Shown here one piece after another: positions 60,091 to 64,000 of a stretch of DNA of 64,000 nt (within the stretch, counting starts at the first letter, position 1; the number at the start of each line of letters is the position of its first letter). The stretch comes from Thermoanaerobaculales bacterium. Its GTDB lineage: Bacteria; Acidobacteriota; Thermoanaerobaculia; Thermoanaerobaculales; Sulfomarinibacteraceae. Where the stretch lies: NCBI GenBank assembly GCA_025456145.1, contig JALOLD010000016.1:1-64000 (forward strand), read 5' to 3'. A program made the position numbers and the translations under genes. The notes under the pieces are model-generated. The model worked only from the letters and a program-made list of their open reading frames with translations, was not told the DNA's origin and did no database searches.

Positions 60091-61338
60091 TCATCGTCCG
60101 GGAATGCAGATCGCGTCCCCACTGACGTTATCGACCACCGAAGCATAGGAGAGGAACCGCCCTGTAGGGGTGGTGGTACGAACCAGGGCGAACCCGTCTT
60201 CCACGTCGGAGCTTGTCACGGTTGCGAAAATGCCGTCGATCTGGTGGTGCTCCCAGCTGCCGAGGTCGATCGTCCGGGTGCCGAGCAGCGTCCCGTCTGC
60301 TGCGTGGAGGTCGACCTCCACCGTGATCGGCATCGCCACCACGTTGACGACGCCGAGATTGGTGCGATAGGCGCTGTCGCTCCGCAGCTGGACCAGCTTC
60401 GCTTCGCCGCCGTAGTGCACATGGTGCTCCTCGCTTTCGCCCGCGATGAACTGGCCGTAGGTCCCTCCCGGCACCTGGTTGTAGGTCCGGCTGGTGACGT
60501 GGACCGTGCCGGAGTCGGGCGTGACCCGCAGCGCACCGCTGCCCTCGAACGAGAACTCCCCATCGACGACGTCGTCGAAGCGGACGCTTTCCCCTGGATC
60601 GATCGTGTACGTCACCTCCTCCGGGGTCGGGTTGGGCTGACCGCGCTCGAGCAGGGCGATCGCGTAGGTGACGGTGGCGTCGGTCGGGTTGTAGATCTCG
60701 AGGTCGGTCCTCCAGTTGGTGTCCGCGGCTCCTCGCACATGGGCGGCAGCCGGGACGACGATCGGCGCCGCCGCGAAGGTCGTCCCGGATTCGCCGAAGT
60801 ACAGATCGTCGAAGGACGCTTCGACGACACCCTGGTCCTCCCACTTCGTCGTGAAGATGGTGTACTCCACGCTGGCAGCGCCGGCCGGTGCGATGTTCCC
60901 GACCGACTGCACGAGGACGAAGTCGCTGGCAGGAGTGTCGAGCATCGCGCGCGGCTGCTCGAGAGGGCTTCCTCCGCAGTGCGCCTCCGGATACCAGCGC
61001 AGGCCAAGCGACGCGAACCCGTCCGGCTGGCCTTCGGGGAGGTAGATCATGCCGCCGAAGTCGTAGCTCGTCCCCGGAACGATGGGGGGGCCCGCGAGGC
61101 ACTGGTCGATGCCCATCGCGTTGTGCGCCGTCGGCCAGGTGTTGACAATCCGCACCGAGCCCGACAACGGCGAGCCGCCGCCGTCGTTCAGGCTCCACGC
61201 CGCCACGGTGTCCCAGATCATCCAGCCATGAACGCGCGAGGTGAAGCCACCGTCGAACACCTGGTACTGAGCCGCCGCAGAACTCGTAATCAGCGTCACA
61301 ACGACAGTGCAGGCGAGGGACAACCGGCCGCTTCTCAT
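60091..61338 (-). CDS. Secreted beta-rich protein
   Basis: A 415-residue exported protein starts behind AAGGAGG with signal peptide ending SSAAA. The N-terminal domain looks like a carbohydrate-binding jelly roll (VFDGGFTSRVHGWMIWD, ASFDDLYFGESG). The second half begins VPAAAHVRGAADTNWRTDLE and has two Ig-like repeats of a type common in acidobacterial surface proteins. It ends ASVVDNVSGDAICIPGR without the FADGF tag, though FDGGFTSRVHGW at the mature N terminus is faintly similar to it. The function is unknown. Confidence 0.8.
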   Translation of the reverse strand: MRSGRLSLACTVVVTLITSSAAAQYQVFDGGFTSRVHGWMIWDTVAAWSLNDGGGSPLSGSVRIVNTWPTAHNAMGIDQCLAGPPIVPGTSYDFGGMIYLPEGQPDGFASLGLRWYPEAHCGGSPLEQPRAMLDTPASDFVLVQSVGNIAPAGAASVEYTIFTTKWEDQGVVEASFDDLYFGESGTTFAAAPIVVPAAAHVRGAADTNWRTDLEIYNPTDATVTYAIALLERGQPNPTPEEVTYTIDPGESVRFDDVVDGEFSFEGSGALRVTPDSGTVHVTSRTYNQVPGGTYGQFIAGESEEHHVHYGGEAKLVQLRSDSAYRTNLGVVNVVAMPITVEVDLHAADGTLLGTRTIDLGSWEHHQIDGIFATVTSSDVEDGFALVRTTTPTGRFLSYASVVDNVSGDAICIPGR

Positions 61339-61656
61339 GCTGACCTCCTTCGTTGGGCTTCTGGCCGGATTATGGCACGGGCGCCCGGCGGACGGCATCG
61401 GAATCGGTGCCCATCGGCATCGGTGCCAAAAGAAACAACGTTTACGAAGTAGTGATCCCTCGGCTTGGAGCGGTGCCTCGATAAGAAGTCCAGCTCGACG
61501 TCGCGTCATGAACCACTGGCACCCGTTCGTTGCTGGCACCCGGTATCCCCGTTGACCCGGGTTAGGGCAGGGTGGCGCCGCGATCGGCCCGAAGACCGCG
61601 ACCTCGTCGCGCCGGCGGCCATCCCGGGCGAGCCCTGACGGTGATACGCTCGGGAC
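61339..61656. other. 318-bp divergent spacer with short GGTGCC/GGCACC repeats
   Basis: ATCGGTGCC occurs at 61403-61411 and 61419-61427; CTGGCACCCG occurs at 61515-61524 and 61532-61541. The hexamer GGTGCC and its complement also end the RAYT-associated 30-mer. The spacer must contain promoters for both flanking genes. No coding region is supported. Confidence 0.5.
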
Positions 61657-64000
61657 ATGCCTCACCAAGGCAACGGGGATCGGCCGTCGCGCGATGCGAC
61701 CGTGACAGTCACGGGGGACCGCGCCGCGGTCGCCGGCCCGGTCCCGCCACCGGGGGCGGGTCCGTCGTCCGGTGGCGAGCTGATCCCGGGTCAGCTCGTC
61801 GGTGAACGGTACCGGATCGTCAGCCTCCTCGGCCGGGGGGGCATGGGGGAGGTCTACCGGGCGGACGACCTCGAGCTCGGCACGCCGGTGGCGCTGAAGT
61901 TCCTGCACGCCGAGCTCGAGGGCGACCCGGTGCGCCTCGAGCGGCTCCGCCGGGAGGTGCGGCTGGCCCGCCAGGTGTCGCACCCCAACGTGTGCCGGGT
62001 GTTCGACATCGGCAGAGGGGAGGGACGTTCGTTTCTGGCTATGGAGCTGGTCGACGGCGAAGACCTGGCCTCACTGCTGCGGCGCATCGGCCGCCTCCCC
62101 CAGGACAAGGCGGTCGAGCTGGCGCGGGAGATCTGCGCCGGCCTCGCCGCGGCGCACGAGCGCGACGTGCTGCACTGCGACCTCAAGCCAGCCAACATCA
62201 TGGTCGATGGCCGGGGGCGGGCGCGACTGACCGACTTCGGCCTTGCCGCGGCGGCCCACCCGCCCCGGGACGGACCCGACGCGTTGGCCGGCACTCCCGC
62301 CTATATGGCGCCGGAGCAGCTCCAGGGCCGCACGGCGACTCGGCGGTCAGACCTTTACGCCCTCGGCTTGGTGCTGTATGAGCTGTTCACCGGCAGGCCG
62401 GCTCACGCCGCCTCGACCCTCGCCCAGCTGCGCGAGCTCCGCGGCTCGTCGAATCCGCCGGCCAGCCCGTCCGAGCTGGTGCAGGACCTCGACCCGGCGG
62501 TGGACCGGGCGATCATGGGCTGCCTGGAGCCGGACCCCGACGAACGGCCGCCGTCCGCCCTCGCGGTGCTCGCCGCGCTCCCGGGGCGAGACCCGCTGCA
62601 GGCGCTGCTCGAGGCCGGCGAGACTCCCTCCCCCGAGCTGGTGGCGGCATCCGGCCGCCGCGGCTCCCTCACCCCGAGGCGCGCACTGCTTCTCGCTGCC
62701 GTCATCGTGAGCGGCCTGCTGCTCGGCGTGTGCACCCCGCGCGACGGGTCCCTGGACGCGATGCTCGGGGGGATCCTCCCACCGCAGGTGCTGGAGCACC
62801 GCGCCAGGGAGATCCTGGCGGCGGCTGGCTGCCTCGATCCGCCGGGCGACGTCGCGCTGGGCTTCGACCTCGACCCGGGGACCCTGGCCAGGCTCCAGGG
62901 TCGTACCGCCCAGGAGCGCCGGACGCTGCTTCGATCCGAGGAGCGGCCGGTTCTGCGCTTCTGGTACCGCCAGAGCGCGACGCCCCTGTCAGCGTGGCGC
63001 GCCAGCCTTCCCGGAGGCGCCGTCGGCAATGTCGTCACGCCCTGCGACCCGCCCCTGACCGAACCGGGCATGGCCATCGTCCGGCTCGGTCCCCGCGGCA
63101 GGTTGCTCGAGCTGCGGGTCGTACCGGACGAGCCCGGAACGGAGTCTTCCGACAGGGAAGCCAACCCGGCACTTCTCGACCCTCTGCTCGCCGCGGCGGG
63201 TCTCCCACCCGCCGAGGCCAGGGTCGTGCCGTCGAGGCGCGGGTCGCCGATGCCGGGCACCTGGCGGCGAACCTGGTCCCTCCCCCGGTCTGAGGATGAC
63301 GGCGGGGCCCTCGAGGCCGAGGTGACGTACGCCGCCGGCCGTCCGACGTGGTTCAGGGCGGCGAGCACCGCCGAGTGGGACGACGGTCCAAGGGGCGGCG
63401 ACCCCGGCGACCTCGCCTCCCGGGTGGGCGGGCTGTCGGCGTTCGCGTTTCTCGTCGCCGGCGCCGTCGTCGCGTTGCTCAACGTGCGCTCCGGGCGGTG
63501 GGACCGGCGCGGAGCGGCACGTTTGGCGATCGCGGTGCTCGTTCTCTGCTTTGCGAGCGTGCTGATCGGCGCCCACCACCCCGCGGAGGCGGCGGCTGAA
63601 GCCCGGCTGGTCTTCTCGGCGGTCGCCTACGGCGCCAGCCGCGGGCTCCTGACCTGGCTGCTCTACGTCGCGATCGAGCCGTTCATCCGCAAGCTCCACC
63701 CTACCTCGCTGGTGTCGTGGAGCCGGCTGCTCGCGGGGCGCGTCCGCGACCCCGCCGTCGGCCGGGACCTCCTCGTCGGGCTGGCGACAACCTCGGTGCT
63801 GTGCATCGGGGTCACCGCCTGGATGTGGGCGCGCGGCTGGGTGGGGGCGACGCTCCCGGTCCAGCCGCTCGAGGAGCCGGGCAACCCGCTCGCCGCGGCA
63901 ACGGTCCTGGCCGCCATGGTTCGCGCGCCGGCCGTCGCCCTGGGCTTGAGCCTCGGCTTCCTGCTCATCCACGTGATCGCGAGGGGTGCTCTGCGACGGG
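61657..64000 (+). CDS. Ser/Thr protein kinase with HCD catalytic motif and C-terminal membrane region (3' partial)
   Basis: The frame is open from the ATG at 61657 to the window end, 781 residues so far. A 50-residue polar N-terminal region precedes the kinase domain: LLGRGGMGEVYRADDLELG, VALKFL with the ATP Lys, VLHCDLKPANIMVDG, LTDFGLAAAAH and GTPAYMAPEQLQG. The catalytic loop has HCD in place of HRD. A first helix (ALLLAAVIVSGLLLGV) leads to an external domain, then several helices (FAFLVAGAVVALLNV, LAIAVLVLCFASVLIGA, LLVGLATTSVLCIGVTAWMW). No PD40 propeller is seen, so it differs from the other two kinases. Confidence 0.9.
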   Translation, partial: MPHQGNGDRPSRDATVTVTGDRAAVAGPVPPPGAGPSSGGELIPGQLVGERYRIVSLLGRGGMGEVYRADDLELGTPVALKFLHAELEGDPVRLERLRREVRLARQVSHPNVCRVFDIGRGEGRSFLAMELVDGEDLASLLRRIGRLPQDKAVELAREICAGLAAAHERDVLHCDLKPANIMVDGRGRARLTDFGLAAAAHPPRDGPDALAGTPAYMAPEQLQGRTATRRSDLYALGLVLYELFTGRPAHAASTLAQLRELRGSSNPPASPSELVQDLDPAVDRAIMGCLEPDPDERPPSALAVLAALPGRDPLQALLEAGETPSPELVAASGRRGSLTPRRALLLAAVIVSGLLLGVCTPRDGSLDAMLGGILPPQVLEHRAREILAAAGCLDPPGDVALGFDLDPGTLARLQGRTAQERRTLLRSEERPVLRFWYRQSATPLSAWRASLPGGAVGNVVTPCDPPLTEPGMAIVRLGPRGRLLELRVVPDEPGTESSDREANPALLDPLLAAAGLPPAEARVVPSRRGSPMPGTWRRTWSLPRSEDDGGALEAEVTYAAGRPTWFRAASTAEWDDGPRGGDPGDLASRVGGLSAFAFLVAGAVVALLNVRSGRWDRRGAARLAIAVLVLCFASVLIGAHHPAEAAAEARLVFSAVAYGASRGLLTWLLYVAIEPFIRKLHPTSLVSWSRLLAGRVRDPAVGRDLLVGLATTSVLCIGVTAWMWARGWVGATLPVQPLEEPGNPLAAATVLAAMVRAPAVALGLSLGFLLIHVIARGALRR

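Noticed and set aside
1-64000. tRNA, rRNA or CRISPR arrays
   Set aside because: No tRNA T-arm patterns in a cloverleaf context, no rRNA-like sequence and no regularly spaced repeats with spacers were found by reading; a tRNAscan or CRISPR search was not possible.

Overview
The window is high-GC chromosomal DNA from a Gram-negative-type bacterium with many exported proteins. The best guess is a member of the Acidobacteriota, perhaps a Thermoanaerobaculia-like lineage. That rests on content only: two Ser/Thr kinases fused to TolB-like (PD40) propellers plus a third receptor-like kinase, many secreted FG-GAP, HAF, beta-helix and CAP proteins, and a recurring C-terminal motif of the type [LI]F-A-D-[GD]-F-E-x-G-x(4)-W-S. 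No rRNA, tRNA or CRISPR array was seen, so the taxonomy is inference.

Layout. 0-7.7 kb: the end of a tagged secreted protein, a PD40 receptor kinase, an FG-GAP protein, a family-3 solute-binding protein, and a two-gene acyl-CoA dehydrogenase/APH-like kinase operon. 7.8-13.4 kb is an accessory island of lower and uneven GC: a RAYT transposase between perfect 30-bp inverted repeats, a third copy of the repeat, a gene apparently cut at its 5' end, a TPR protein, a DDE transposase, a DUF4258-like toxin-antitoxin pair and a scrap of a second acyl-CoA dehydrogenase gene. 13.5-19.6 kb: a ten-heme cytochrome, pirin, HicBA, an SDR, an RluA-type pseudouridine synthase and small membrane proteins. 19.7-33.3 kb: CAP protein, pyruvate kinase, secreted metallo-beta-lactamase-fold protein, CreD, a DUF3365 heme lipoprotein, secreted proteins, and norCB with an FNR/DNR-like site. 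33.5-41.7 kb: dienelactone hydrolase, GGDEF cyclase, acyl-CoA dehydrogenase, a HAF protein, and a secreted protein gene split by one in-frame TGA. 41.8-49.7 kb: a beta-helix protein, a predicted secreted kinase-fold protein, a second PD40 kinase, a TVNG-repeat lipoprotein, VapBC between two REP-like repeats, and a DUF1428 protein.

49.7-54.6 kb is the least ordinary block. A trypsin-fold protease faces a three-gene operon encoding a tryptophan-cluster protein, a DUF1360-like membrane protein and a small MGCCGK protein. Both transcription units carry nearly the same 29-bp palindromic upstream element, so they look co-regulated. 54.7-64 kb: a small membrane protein, a gingipain-like C25 peptidase carrying the C-terminal tag, a CPA-type antiporter behind a fluoride (crcB-type) riboswitch whose 3' strand can mask the ribosome binding site, a secreted beta protein, and a third Ser/Thr kinase that runs off the window.

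The genes point to a respiring heterotroph that can detoxify NO, oxidise acyl-CoAs, signal through Ser/Thr kinases and c-di-GMP, and export many proteins sharing a short terminal tag of unknown use. The strongest leads are the tag family, the 49.7-54.6 kb block, the riboswitch-antiporter pair, the RAYT repeat system and the split gene with a SECIS-like hairpin.
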